The translations under genes were made by a program, and so were the position numbers. 44,820 nt of DNA from Oscillospiraceae bacterium (GTDB taxonomy: Bacteria > Bacillota_A > Clostridia > Oscillospirales > Ruminococcaceae). Every line of letters begins with the position of its first letter. The stretch's first letter is position 1. Positions 24,801 through 32,951 of this stretch are shown piece by piece. Below the pieces are notes generated by a model. It saw only the letters and a program-made list of their open reading frames with translations. It searched no databases and was not told the origin of the DNA. The DNA lies in the NCBI GenBank assembly GCA_017523995.1, contig JAFWUX010000194.1, positions 1-44,820 on the forward strand. Reading direction: 5' to 3'.

Positions 24801-27490
24801 TCAAAACAAGCCAGGTGTATTTTAGCGGTACTCTGACACTGTATTTGTGGGGATCGTTTTATCATACGCTGTATGAGCACTGGATTCCGCCTTGGTATAT
24901 CGGCATCGAGCCATTCTTTAATCCGACGCTTACCGGCAAGATCAACGGCGGCATTGATTATACAAATGACCCCGTCAAAGGTGATCCGTTCTTTAACTAT
25001 AAGGTCGGCGGAGATGCGTTGCTGGGCTGCGAACTGCAGGGCGGAGCGGGCGTCAAGTGTGTCGGCACGATTTATGCATACGGTTCGCTTGGAATCAATG
25101 TGTCAGGTACATTCCTGGAAAAGGGACAGCCGGTGAATCTCCTGGGCAGAGTAGACAGGCTTGCCCTTGAAGGTTCCATCGGTGTTCGCGGTGAAGTACT
25201 GGAATACCGCTGGATGGATATTCAACTCATAAAGGCAGGTTGTATTCTTTATGACCGTGCAGCCGGAATCGGCACAACAGAAGATTCACCCAGTCTCCCC
25301 CGTCCGCTGCTTATCACGCCGAATGATCTTGTGACAGAGAACGGCGAAACCGTTGCAGAAGCAATCAAGGACACAGGCTGCTACAAGCCGTTCACCGCGG
25401 ACATGATTCCGCAGGCAGGTGCATGGAACGGTCAGCTCGGCGACAGCATCACAGAGCTGCAATCCGGCATTTCCGCAGGTTCTTCGCCCGCGCTTGTGAC
25501 CGACGGCACGAATACAGTCATGGTCTGGATTCTCAAGGATGCAGCGCGCGGAATCGACAATGCATCCTATGCAGTCTGGTCGCGCTATGACAGCGAAAGC
25601 AAAACATGGTCCGAGCCGAAAGCCGTTGATGACAACGGCAATGCAGATACCGCGCCGGTGCTGTTCGCAGGTGCAGACGGTATCCGCCTTGCATATCTGG
25701 AATCCGCGGCAGTTTTTGAGGAAGGCAATTCGCCGTCGCTTGAGGACTACGCAAAGCAGCTGGTCTTTAAGACCGCGAAATTCGACCCCGAGGCTGATGC
25801 CTTCACGGATTTCCGCACCACCGAAGCCAATGCGGACGGCGGATTCGCTTCCGCACCGGCATTTGCACAGGCTGCGGACGGCACAACTTATCTGTTCTGG
25901 CTTTCCAATGCGAACGGTCAGATCTTCGGCGGTGATGGCAGCAACCGCATTCTCTGCGCAAAAGAGACCGAAGAAGGCTTTGATACCCCGACCGTACTGG
26001 CGGAGAATCTGCCGCAGGTAGAATCGCTGATCTGCGGTCAGAACGCAGCAGGCGAACCGGTCTGCGTCTATACGGTTTCCGCACCGACAGAGGAAAACAC
26101 AACTGCATCCGAGCTGTATGTGAAAGGACTTTCCGGCGATCCGGTTCAATTGGCTTCCGGTACGGTCCGCTCCCCGCAGTTTGCAAAAATCCCCGGCAAG
26201 GACGCTGAGGGTCTGGTCTGGGCGCAGGACGGCAATCTGTATGCATCCGCCGATCTTGCAGCAGCAGAGGAGATCTGCGTCAGCGAGAACTTCAGAATTT
26301 CTGAGCGCTTTGCGATCGCAGGCGACCGCATCCTGTACCTCTCCAATATTGACAATGCGGCTGCACTGTTCAGCACGCAGTATGATGCAGAATCCGGCAG
26401 CTTTACGAATCCGGTATGCATCGAATCCGGCGAAACCCTCTACTACGAAACGCTTTCTCTGGCCGATGTCGGCGGCGATACGCTTTATGCGATGTCGCGC
26501 ACGACTGAAACCAGGACAGAAGACAGCGCATCCTACAGCACAGCCCTAACAAGCGGTATTTTGCAGGAAACTGCGGATGTCCGCATCGGTGAAATCGAAT
26601 ACACCTACGAAGATGCCATGCCAGGAACGGTTCTCCCGCTGACGGCGGAGATCCTGAATGACGGCACGCTCACGGCGGATACAGTGACCCTGCAGATCAA
26701 AGACGCGGAAGGCAATGTTGCAGCGTCCGATACGCAGAATGTCCACATTGTTTCCGGCGCCTCTGAGAAGGTCAGCTTTGCACCGGCACTTCCGGAAACG
26801 CTGACACCGGCTGTCTATACGGTTTCGGTCAGCGCATTTGACCGCGACCGCACACCGGACAACAATACCGCGGAGCTCGACCTGAGCAAAACCGATATTG
26901 CGGTAGAAACCGGAGTGGAATACATCGGTGACAATACATTCGTGACGATTTCCGCAAAGAACCTGAGCAATGTGCCTTCCTCTGCCGTCATTTCCGTGAA
27001 ACCGAACCGCAGCGATGAGGAGACTGTGATGCTGTTCTCCGATGAGATCGCGCCGCACAAAGTTGCCTACTGGCGGCTCAATGCAGCCGATCTGCTCGGC
27101 AGCGTCTACAATGATTTCCTTGAAATCACGGCGGAAACCGATGTGCCGGACGGCAATCCGAATAACAATCAGACCGCAGTCAGGGCGGCCAAGAGCGGCA
27201 TCAATCCGTACAAGCCCGGCGATCTCAATCTGGACGGCACGGTCGAGCTGGAAGACGCCATGCTGACGCTGAAATGCTATACAAAGTCGGTTGCAGGTCT
27301 GAATGATACCGGACTGACCTACTGGGCACAGGAAGCAGCAGACATTGACAAGAACGGCAAGATTGATGTCATTGACGCTATGACGATCCTGAAATATTAC
27401 GTCAACTGTGTGGCCGGCAACGCATCGGCAACCTTTGAGGAATATTTAACTCTGGAACAAAACGGGGGTGCAAAACATGAATCTGAATAA
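18875..27490 (+). CDS. Giant secreted multidomain protein with dockerins at both ends and a cohesin-like module
   Basis: A 2871-residue exported protein. In order: signal peptide (1-33), type I dockerin (about 40-107, DINGDGKKDSAD and DVTGDSIVDARD), a cohesin-like beta module (about 115-241), alternating FN3 and Ig-like modules (about 243-1110, at least five FN3), a PKD-like module (about 1115-1200), a carboxypeptidase-regulatory-like module, a Gly-rich hinge (about 1342-1377), another regulatory-like module near 1660-1730, an unrecognised beta-rich region (about 1860-2130), a propeller-like region (about 2176-2560), two CARDB-like modules and a second dockerin (about 2779-2849). It probably acts as a surface scaffold or adhesin in a cellulosome-like assembly; no catalytic motif was recognised. 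The ATG at 18875 follows AGAAGGAG. Confidence 0.85.
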   Translation: MKKWRNRLFACGISAFMLLNALPLQTAQTAIAAEIEAASRGDINGDGKKDSADLEALKTLLATRPDTIVAETEDLVPYDVTGDSIVDARDTLALSQYVSGAAKELPLNPGEKLADKITLSLESKTCFPGDDVSLKLSVVDWTKDIAAYDITVGFDTALKLKNVAFFADDCQYIPAARTVKLTGLHKDAAMHRGDIAVLTFTVPKDYEEDCTVAVEGANVFTSDYNYYSPVRPTAKITVNPLTEPVALEAAGIGSKSVSLIWDMPFADQPVVGYHVYRSGKQIAETTDTAYTDSGLTADTDYEYAVSAFTAAGTETAQSVPVKVHTAGPKIRSAEFPAETVSDANSDLIVRLEQAAPLKEMKLDVKGPDGKTVSEIVSLEDKDLSAVNYHWDVSQLTNGTYQLGITVTDLDGASDTDTVSVKVENKPLSQVTLKGTAGDRTAVLAWSLAEEASVTGYTVYRLKADGKTWEAIAEIEGRNTLSYTDTQLTAGEKYTYAVASKNRYGQESQKSTSVTVTPKADSTPPEITLFTPKGGQRVSGKLSVKVQAKDENSVASVRCELSADEGETWTTAGETEGDTGSWTINTKDYADGIYRLRAMASDSDGNRSADTHIIELAFDNTPPEQVQNVRAVSITEKTAAIAWDNVADEDFAYFNAIISDSSKKWEQKTDKTLGINLENLTPDTTYTVTVYAVDAAGNAGAPSDTFSFVSTSDNKAPVIKSISVPKFASAKVALTVGVEASDDAGIAKRFLEYSQDQKNWKKLVANGSKTNFTLSDSTLKEGALYLRAYAEDKYGNTGDPEKAKIVTLTVDNTPPDAPGKATAAADILSNIVTWEASPASDLNSYCVERSVTSATGGYTTVAANLTALRFEDTDVKPDGTYYYRVFTIDRAGNKSKAVSADAVKRVPDTTEPVIEQCVLSVQGKVCAAHRTVQILASDETAVKSISAAYRCKENADWTALTTELVKTNSNKTQMLVRTELPESVLKESGVTVQVTAEDAVGNKKIQEFAFQVDDSKAEIKNAKAALDGKQINVTWDCPDASGVTVFYVYRRTGAAGEEFCIGKADPKKGSAAYSFTDTDLTAGGTMYYRIEANMESGNTVSASAGPVEVQAIPKARLDYTPAQLVGAEYTYDARSSEKAEDITCVKISFGDATEEIVRQSLDTAVFTHTYTSVGEYEVTLTVLNGNGVSDVLKKTVSVTEPAMFGDVRLHVTQSDGSPAAYAKVYIDAGTNMQTTAQTDANGIAAVKCTAGGHEFGVYMPGCLPVTKYCTLTPDMTTDVYLTLMKDDIVKADFQVSRMSLAEIKAAGIEVEDPENCNIVQVDISLSYSVTSTVSDRIRVYVNQGGGSGSGGGTGGGAGGGRGRYIVQGGGSGSGGSGYSYEVQEVSRDVNTLVLLRVPAKAQFLKEFFKVDMIVLNNASSEFPLTGCKASLNLPEGLSLASDSASYGSPIVNIGTIPGGQQETVSWVVRGDRAGSYSFSADFSGTLQPFNEPVSMRFGSEQQITVEGAEAASITVNFDPVIRKKNMLVEMVIENNTSGDLNELSTDIGNVIRECGGTDAAGNPKADVYQVRFIDTDGIMQLVDSADIIKVLHPGQKLSVVYDIKNVLESELQGVYKNTSGALRHDSNSSNVVVQIKPVRLTSIDDPLYGIALDPEKEYLLMFSDRNGKAVPYTAVEIYELNGTVKTVLASGTADERGRFVVPRGDAEKQYYVAAAADGFAKAIRPFKFPKRIEEYLTTFMLEGNYNNSDYHVRYANYSSSTDFVNLITKDYIVNIKDDTPFSIIGSTKDAGAQYELRQKDVSKAIKTTEGDYGSFAFMELSPSMFHEDRPVFIRVYTDKGDTFDTTLGLQVVNVSPEKLAGEMDDKLADTFSDFLLKNDLVGTIPGEYHDEIDDLALDENGTDKNDKDSKFLDLDFSIDLSQKMNKKDLDWDIKHTVNKDKVSAEFLMRLTKEFSFLTKKKNCMLRLIIGGGANIDIKTSQVYFSGTLTLYLWGSFYHTLYEHWIPPWYIGIEPFFNPTLTGKINGGIDYTNDPVKGDPFFNYKVGGDALLGCELQGGAGVKCVGTIYAYGSLGINVSGTFLEKGQPVNLLGRVDRLALEGSIGVRGEVLEYRWMDIQLIKAGCILYDRAAGIGTTEDSPSLPRPLLITPNDLVTENGETVAEAIKDTGCYKPFTADMIPQAGAWNGQLGDSITELQSGISAGSSPALVTDGTNTVMVWILKDAARGIDNASYAVWSRYDSESKTWSEPKAVDDNGNADTAPVLFAGADGIRLAYLESAAVFEEGNSPSLEDYAKQLVFKTAKFDPEADAFTDFRTTEANADGGFASAPAFAQAADGTTYLFWLSNANGQIFGGDGSNRILCAKETEEGFDTPTVLAENLPQVESLICGQNAAGEPVCVYTVSAPTEENTTASELYVKGLSGDPVQLASGTVRSPQFAKIPGKDAEGLVWAQDGNLYASADLAAAEEICVSENFRISERFAIAGDRILYLSNIDNAAALFSTQYDAESGSFTNPVCIESGETLYYETLSLADVGGDTLYAMSRTTETRTEDSASYSTALTSGILQETADVRIGEIEYTYEDAMPGTVLPLTAEILNDGTLTADTVTLQIKDAEGNVAASDTQNVHIVSGASEKVSFAPALPETLTPAVYTVSVSAFDRDRTPDNNTAELDLSKTDIAVETGVEYIGDNTFVTISAKNLSNVPSSAVISVKPNRSDEETVMLFSDEIAPHKVAYWRLNAADLLGSVYNDFLEITAETDVPDGNPNNNQTAVRAAKSGINPYKPGDLNLDGTVELEDAMLTLKCYTKSVAGLNDTGLTYWAQEAADIDKNGKIDVIDAMTILKYYVNCVAGNASATFEEYLTLEQNGGAKHESE

Positions 27491-30400
27491 ACCAGGCGCC
27501 GCACAAATGCGCCGCCGGATCGCTGCAGCACTGACTGCTGCGGCGATGACAGCGGTATCACTTCATGCATCGGCATTCGACCGTCTGCCGATGTACCCGC
27601 AGGCGGAACAAATGCCGCAGCAGATCGGACAGGCAGTCAGCCTTTCTGCAGCCGTCGCTGCCGTAACAACGGCGCCGGCTGCGGCTTCCGGTACGGTCAC
27701 AACTGCAAAAGCGGTTACAACCGCGGCGAATACAACTGCATCAACCGCAAAAGCAACAACAGCAGCAGCCAAGGTCATGACAACAGCGGTGAATACAACC
27801 GCATCAGCGGCAAAAGCAACGACAACAGCCGACAAAGTGACAACAGCAGCAGTCAATACAACCGTATCGACCGCAAAACCGACGGCAACAACAGCACCGG
27901 CAAACAGCACCGCTTCCGGAGCGCAGACAACTGTCTCTGCTCCGGAAGGCAAGACCGATCCGAAATCCGGTGCGTCATATGAGATCAAGGACGGCAAGGC
28001 GATCATCACCAAATGGAACAGTACGGAGCCGGATGCAGTCATTCCGGCAGAAATTGCGAGCTGTCCGGTCACACAGATCGAACCGGATGCGTTCGCTGCT
28101 GTACGGGAAACGCTGAAATCGGTTGTGATCCCGGAGAGCATTCCGACGATTCAGAAGTATACGTTTCGTTACTTCACGGCACTTGAAAGCGTCAGCCTGC
28201 CGAAAACGCTCACCGCGATCGGCGAGAATGCATTTGAAAGCTGCGAATCGCTGAAAGAGATTGCGCTGCCGGATCAGCTTGTGTCCCTCGGAGCAATGGC
28301 ATTTTCAAACTGCAAATCTCTGGAAAGCGTCAAAGCAGATCATGCAGGATTCCTGATCGGCAAACAGGCATTCCAGTATTGCACAAGCCTGACAACGGTC
28401 ACACTCGGAGACAGCAGCGCCTCTGAGCAGACCTGCGAGATCGGAGAACGTGCTTTTTTCGGCTGCACCGCACTGAAAAGCATCCGGATTCCGTCCTGCT
28501 GTGAAGCTGTCGGCAACAGCGCATTTTACGGCTGCTCCGCACTGGAAACGCTCACGCTGCCGGACAGCATCAAAGCCATCGGGAACAGCCTGTTTTCCGG
28601 GTGCTCCTCGCTGAAAACCGTCACATGCGGCGAAGGCATAACCGCGTTCAGCGCGTCTGTGTTTGCAGGCAATACCGCTCTGGAATCCGTTGCGTTTTCC
28701 AAATCGCTGACCGCACTTCCGGATGAAGCATTCAAAGGCTGCACGGCTCTGAAAACCGTAACAGCCGAAGGCACAAAAGCACTCGGAAGCTCTGCATTTA
28801 CCGGCTGCACTTCACTGGAAACAGTCAAGCTTTCGCCGGAGATCGAATCCATCGGGGACAGAGCATTTTCCGGCTGCTCCGCATTGCAGAAAACACCGGT
28901 TCTGAACAGTGTCAAGAGCCTCGGCAAATATGTATTCCTCGACTGTGCGGCGCTGGAAACAGCCGTGATTCCGGACAGTCTGGATACCATCCCAGACGGA
29001 ATATTCAGCGGATGCCTAAAGCTTGCAGAGGTCAGTTTCGGCGAGCAGATCACCGAGATCGGCAGCAGCGCGTTCTATCGCTGCACATCGCTGAAAACGC
29101 TCGCGCTCCCCGCAGGACTGAAAAAGATCGGTACCAGCGCATTTTCCGGCTGTACCGCACTGCGTCTGAATGAGCTGCCCGATTCGCTGACAGAGGTCGG
29201 TGCCTGCGCATTCTATCATATCCGGTCACTCCGGAAACTGACTCTGAACAAGAATACCGCATACGCAGCCGGCGCCTTTTCCGATCTCGGTTCTGTACAA
29301 TCCCTGTATATCTCATCGGAGATCACGCTGTCTGACAGCATGTTCAGCGGCTGCAGCAATCTGGTCTATGTCTGCATGACGGATGACATGGAGAACTACA
29401 ATCTTCCGGAAGGCATGTTCCGCAGCTGCACAAAGCTGAAACGCTTTGACTGGCACGGCAAATGGGCAGCCATTCCGAAACAGTTTTTCTTCAACTGCTC
29501 CGCACTGGAGCTGGAACTTTCGCACAATCTGGAATCAATCGGCGAGCAGGCATTTTACAACTGCAGAGCGCTCGGACCGAAAGCAGAGATTCCGGATAAA
29601 TGCGAGATCGGCAAGGATGCGTTTTCCGGCTGCACAGGCATCAAAGAGATCAGCTACGCCGGAAGTGCGGTGCTCGGTATGGGCTGCTTTTCCGGAACCG
29701 GACTGACGGCGGTCTGCCTGCCGGATAATACCGCGGTCGTGCCCGGAAAGGCATTTAACGACTGCAGGCACATCACGAAGATTACACTGCCGAAATCCGT
29801 CAGGTCAATTGGTTCCAATGCGTTCAGCAATTGCACGGGCGCGGAATCCGCAGAGCTTCCGGCAGGTGTCACAACATTGGAGTCCGACATCTTTTCTTCC
29901 TGTTCGGCGCTGAAAACAGTCACGATCCCGGAACAGACCGCGCTGAAAAGAATCGGGGATCACATGTTTTCATACTGCACGGCGCTGACGGATATCACGC
30001 TGCCGGAGCAGATCACAGCAATCGGAGACTATGCATTTTCCGGCTGCAAGGCACTGACCGGCATGGAGCTGCCGAAAAAGCTGACGGCGATCGGCAGCAA
30101 TGCGTTTGCCAACTGCACCGGACTGAAATCGTTTTCTATTCCGGAAAATGTCAGTTCACTCGGCACCTACTGTTTCAACGGCTGCCAAGAACTGACAGAG
30201 ATCACACTTCCGTCTCATATCAGTGAGCTGTCTGACGGCCTGCTCGCGGGCTGTATTTCGCTGGAAACAGTCACGCTGCCGCAGACGGTGCATTCCGTCG
30301 GCTCCGGTGCATTCAGCGGATGCAAGAGCTTGAAGGAGATCACGCTCCCGGACGGTGTGACGGTCATCGGTCAGTCCGCATTCAACGGATGCACCGCTCT

Positions 30401-32708
30401 GACAGCGCTGACCCTTCCGGGTTCGGTCAGTACGGTTCCGTCGAATCTCTGCCGCGGCTGTACTGCGCTGAAAACGGTCACGCTGCCGGACACTGTCGGG
30501 CAGATCGGTTTCAATGCGTTCAGTGATACGATGCTGGAAAGCATCAAGCTTCCGGCTGCGCTGAAACAAATCGGCAGCAATGCGTTTATGAACACACCGC
30601 TGACGGAGATCACACTTCCGAACATGCTGACGCGGATCGACTCCGGCGTATTTGCATACTGTAAAAAGCTGAAAGCACCTGCGATCCCGGCGTCTGTCAC
30701 GGAATTCAGCCTGACCGCGTTTGCAGGCTGCCCGGAGATCAAGCAGATTCTTCTGCCGCAGAATATCACCCGGCTTTACAATGCGAAAAACAGAACCGAC
30801 ATCGAATTTCAGGCACAGGCAGGCTCCGTAACGGCACAGACCGCTGCACGGGAGCAGGCAAATCTGACACTTCTGGAACCGGCCGTTACCACGTCGGTCA
30901 CAACCGGAACAAATGTCACTACAACTGCGGTCACAACAACCACCGCTGCGCGGATCATCGACAGCGAAAACGGTCTGGAATATGAAGAATCCTACAACAA
31001 TACGCTGTATGTCGCGGGATTTGATGCGGAAAGAAAAGAGCTGACCGTTCCGGAAAGCTTTGACGGCAAGCCGGTTTCCGGCCTGAAAAACTGCGTATTT
31101 GTGGGCTGTGAGCTGGAAAAGATCACGCTGCCGGATTCGATCACAAGCTTTTCGGAGAGAGAATTCATGGATGCCGCAAAGCTGAAAGAGATCGCATTCA
31201 GTGAACAGATCAATTACATCCCCCCGCATTGCTTTGACGGCTGCATCTCGCTGACAAAGCTCCCGACCAAAAAGCTGACAAGCATCAGCAATGACGCATT
31301 CCGCGGCTGCTCCGCGCTGAATATTTCCGAATGGGATTCGGTCAGCTATCTCGGCGAAAGCGCATTTGAGGACTGCACCGCGCTGACCGAATTTACGCTT
31401 TCGCGCAATTCATCCATGTCCGTCATCTCCAGGAGTTGCTTTAAGGGCTGTACGTCCCTGACGCAGATCATCATGCCGGACAATATCTCCTATATTGAGG
31501 AGCAGGCATTCTATGGCTGCACTGCACTGAAATCCATCGAATTTCCGTCCAACTGCCGGCAGATTAGCAAGGAAGGCTTCTTCGGCTGTACTTCGCTGAA
31601 ATCGCTGACACTTCCGGCACAATTCAACTCGCTCAATGAAAGTGCGTTTGAGGAATGCACGGCACTGGAATCTGTCGATCTGCCGGAAGGGCTCACTTAC
31701 GTCTATACCAGAAGCTTTGCGAACTGCACGGCGCTGGAAACGGTGACCCTGAAATCCAAAAGCGCGGTTTCGCTGTCCGATCAGGCGTTTATCAACTGCC
31801 CGGCGCTGAAAACCGTGAACTATGAGGCGTCATATCTCAACTTCGGCGAGCACGCTGTCGGCTATCTGGAAAATGAAGCAGGCAGCATCACGGAAGCGGA
31901 AACACCCGTCAATTTCAAGGGCATGTTCACCTACAATCTTGCTGAACAAATGAAGAACGGCTGCATCACCTTTACCCCGACCAATCTGACATGGCATGAG
32001 ATCCCGGGAACAGACACGGTCTGCATTGACTATGTTGATCTGCCTGCGGATTACAACGAGTCATCCTGCTATATCCCGCCGGAAATCGACGGAAAGCCGG
32101 TTTCCGTGCTCGGCAGCGGAGCCCCCTGTGTTCCGGAGACAATGAGCGGAACGGTCTCTTTGCCGTCCAGTGTGACCGAGATCGGTGATTATGCATTTCT
32201 CAATTGTATCGGCGTCACAAGCGTCAGCATGTACATGAGCGAATGCAATCTGAAAAAGATCGGTTTGCAGGCGTTTTACGGCACAGGTTTTCAGTTGAAT
32301 GCGCAGGAACAGAACCGCAATATTGAAATCGGAACCATCCTGTACCGCTGCTTTACGAATGCAGAGCAGTACACGGTCACGGATGCCTACACGGTAATTG
32401 CAGATGACGCATTCGCGCACAACAGCTCCTGCCGGGAGATCATTGTGGAAAGCGGCGTCACGGAGATCGGTGCGGGTGCATTCTATGACTGCGGCGCGCT
32501 CGAAAAGGTTGTGCTTGCAGATACGGTATCCGCAGTCGGAGACTTCGCGTTCGTGGACTGCTCAGAGCTGACGGACGTCACGCTCGGAAGCGGGCTGACC
32601 GAGATCGGCAGCGACCTGTTCGCCGGATGCGACAAGCTGAAAACCGTCACGGCACCGGATGGCTCCGCAGCCGCCGAATGGTGCAAAGCAAACGGCTACA
32701 GCGAATAA
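27477..32708 (+). CDS. Giant secreted BspA-type leucine-rich repeat protein
   Basis: A 1743-residue exported protein. Signal peptide (about 1-34), an Ala/Thr-rich linker (about 60-158), a first LRR_5 block (about 164-1125) with dozens of ~23-residue repeats of the type AFsgCtaLktvtLPdslt-IG, a Thr-rich linker (about 1135-1162) and a second LRR_5 block to the end. No dockerin, sortase motif or membrane anchor is visible at the C-terminus, so surface retention must rest on the repeats or a partner. It overlaps the giant dockerin gene by 14 bases, with GGGGGTG eight bases before the ATG, so translation is probably coupled. LRR_5 proteins of this type often bind host or plant surfaces. Confidence 0.87.
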   Translation: MNLNKPGAAQMRRRIAAALTAAAMTAVSLHASAFDRLPMYPQAEQMPQQIGQAVSLSAAVAAVTTAPAAASGTVTTAKAVTTAANTTASTAKATTAAAKVMTTAVNTTASAAKATTTADKVTTAAVNTTVSTAKPTATTAPANSTASGAQTTVSAPEGKTDPKSGASYEIKDGKAIITKWNSTEPDAVIPAEIASCPVTQIEPDAFAAVRETLKSVVIPESIPTIQKYTFRYFTALESVSLPKTLTAIGENAFESCESLKEIALPDQLVSLGAMAFSNCKSLESVKADHAGFLIGKQAFQYCTSLTTVTLGDSSASEQTCEIGERAFFGCTALKSIRIPSCCEAVGNSAFYGCSALETLTLPDSIKAIGNSLFSGCSSLKTVTCGEGITAFSASVFAGNTALESVAFSKSLTALPDEAFKGCTALKTVTAEGTKALGSSAFTGCTSLETVKLSPEIESIGDRAFSGCSALQKTPVLNSVKSLGKYVFLDCAALETAVIPDSLDTIPDGIFSGCLKLAEVSFGEQITEIGSSAFYRCTSLKTLALPAGLKKIGTSAFSGCTALRLNELPDSLTEVGACAFYHIRSLRKLTLNKNTAYAAGAFSDLGSVQSLYISSEITLSDSMFSGCSNLVYVCMTDDMENYNLPEGMFRSCTKLKRFDWHGKWAAIPKQFFFNCSALELELSHNLESIGEQAFYNCRALGPKAEIPDKCEIGKDAFSGCTGIKEISYAGSAVLGMGCFSGTGLTAVCLPDNTAVVPGKAFNDCRHITKITLPKSVRSIGSNAFSNCTGAESAELPAGVTTLESDIFSSCSALKTVTIPEQTALKRIGDHMFSYCTALTDITLPEQITAIGDYAFSGCKALTGMELPKKLTAIGSNAFANCTGLKSFSIPENVSSLGTYCFNGCQELTEITLPSHISELSDGLLAGCISLETVTLPQTVHSVGSGAFSGCKSLKEITLPDGVTVIGQSAFNGCTALTALTLPGSVSTVPSNLCRGCTALKTVTLPDTVGQIGFNAFSDTMLESIKLPAALKQIGSNAFMNTPLTEITLPNMLTRIDSGVFAYCKKLKAPAIPASVTEFSLTAFAGCPEIKQILLPQNITRLYNAKNRTDIEFQAQAGSVTAQTAAREQANLTLLEPAVTTSVTTGTNVTTTAVTTTTAARIIDSENGLEYEESYNNTLYVAGFDAERKELTVPESFDGKPVSGLKNCVFVGCELEKITLPDSITSFSEREFMDAAKLKEIAFSEQINYIPPHCFDGCISLTKLPTKKLTSISNDAFRGCSALNISEWDSVSYLGESAFEDCTALTEFTLSRNSSMSVISRSCFKGCTSLTQIIMPDNISYIEEQAFYGCTALKSIEFPSNCRQISKEGFFGCTSLKSLTLPAQFNSLNESAFEECTALESVDLPEGLTYVYTRSFANCTALETVTLKSKSAVSLSDQAFINCPALKTVNYEASYLNFGEHAVGYLENEAGSITEAETPVNFKGMFTYNLAEQMKNGCITFTPTNLTWHEIPGTDTVCIDYVDLPADYNESSCYIPPEIDGKPVSVLGSGAPCVPETMSGTVSLPSSVTEIGDYAFLNCIGVTSVSMYMSECNLKKIGLQAFYGTGFQLNAQEQNRNIEIGTILYRCFTNAEQYTVTDAYTVIADDAFAHNSSCREIIVESGVTEIGAGAFYDCGALEKVVLADTVSAVGDFAFVDCSELTDVTLGSGLTEIGSDLFAGCDKLKTVTAPDGSAAAEWCKANGYSE

Positions 32709-32724
32709 ACTTCATACCACTGCA

Positions 32725-32762
32725 CAGACACCGCCTGATTCCGGTCAGGCGGTGCTGTTTGC
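32725..32762 (+). terminator. Terminator of the giant protein operon
   Basis: Stem caccgcctga (32729-32738) pairs with tcaggcggtg (32745-32754), followed by CTGTTT. Confidence 0.75.
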
Positions 32763-32800
32763 ATATCAAATATGGAATGGCAGGACCGGCGTTTGCTGTC

Positions 32801-32829
32801 TTGACAAAGCATCTCGTTTTCGCTATAAT
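32801..32829 (+). promoter_or_regulatory. Promoter of the LRR protein at 32952
   Basis: TTGACA (32801-32806), 17 bases, TATAAT (32824-32829): a perfect housekeeping consensus with a ~115-base leader. Confidence 0.85.
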
Positions 32830-32951
32830 CAAAGTAATATACATCCTTATATGCCAAGGAGCATTCTAAGATCGGCTGTAATCTGCCGTTTGGAGCAATG
32901 AGGCATATTTGCAAAAAAAATAAATGACGGCTTTGAGAAGGAGATTTTACG

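Noticed and set aside
27660..27950. Ala/Thr codon-rich repetitive tract considered as a possible CRISPR or satellite array
   Set aside because: The units are irregular, in frame and encode a Thr/Ala-rich linker like those in other secreted proteins of this window.
30156..31229. 357-codon minus-strand open frame
   Set aside because: Antisense to the LRR repeats. Its repetitive Cys/Arg-rich sequence mirrors the LRR coding pattern.
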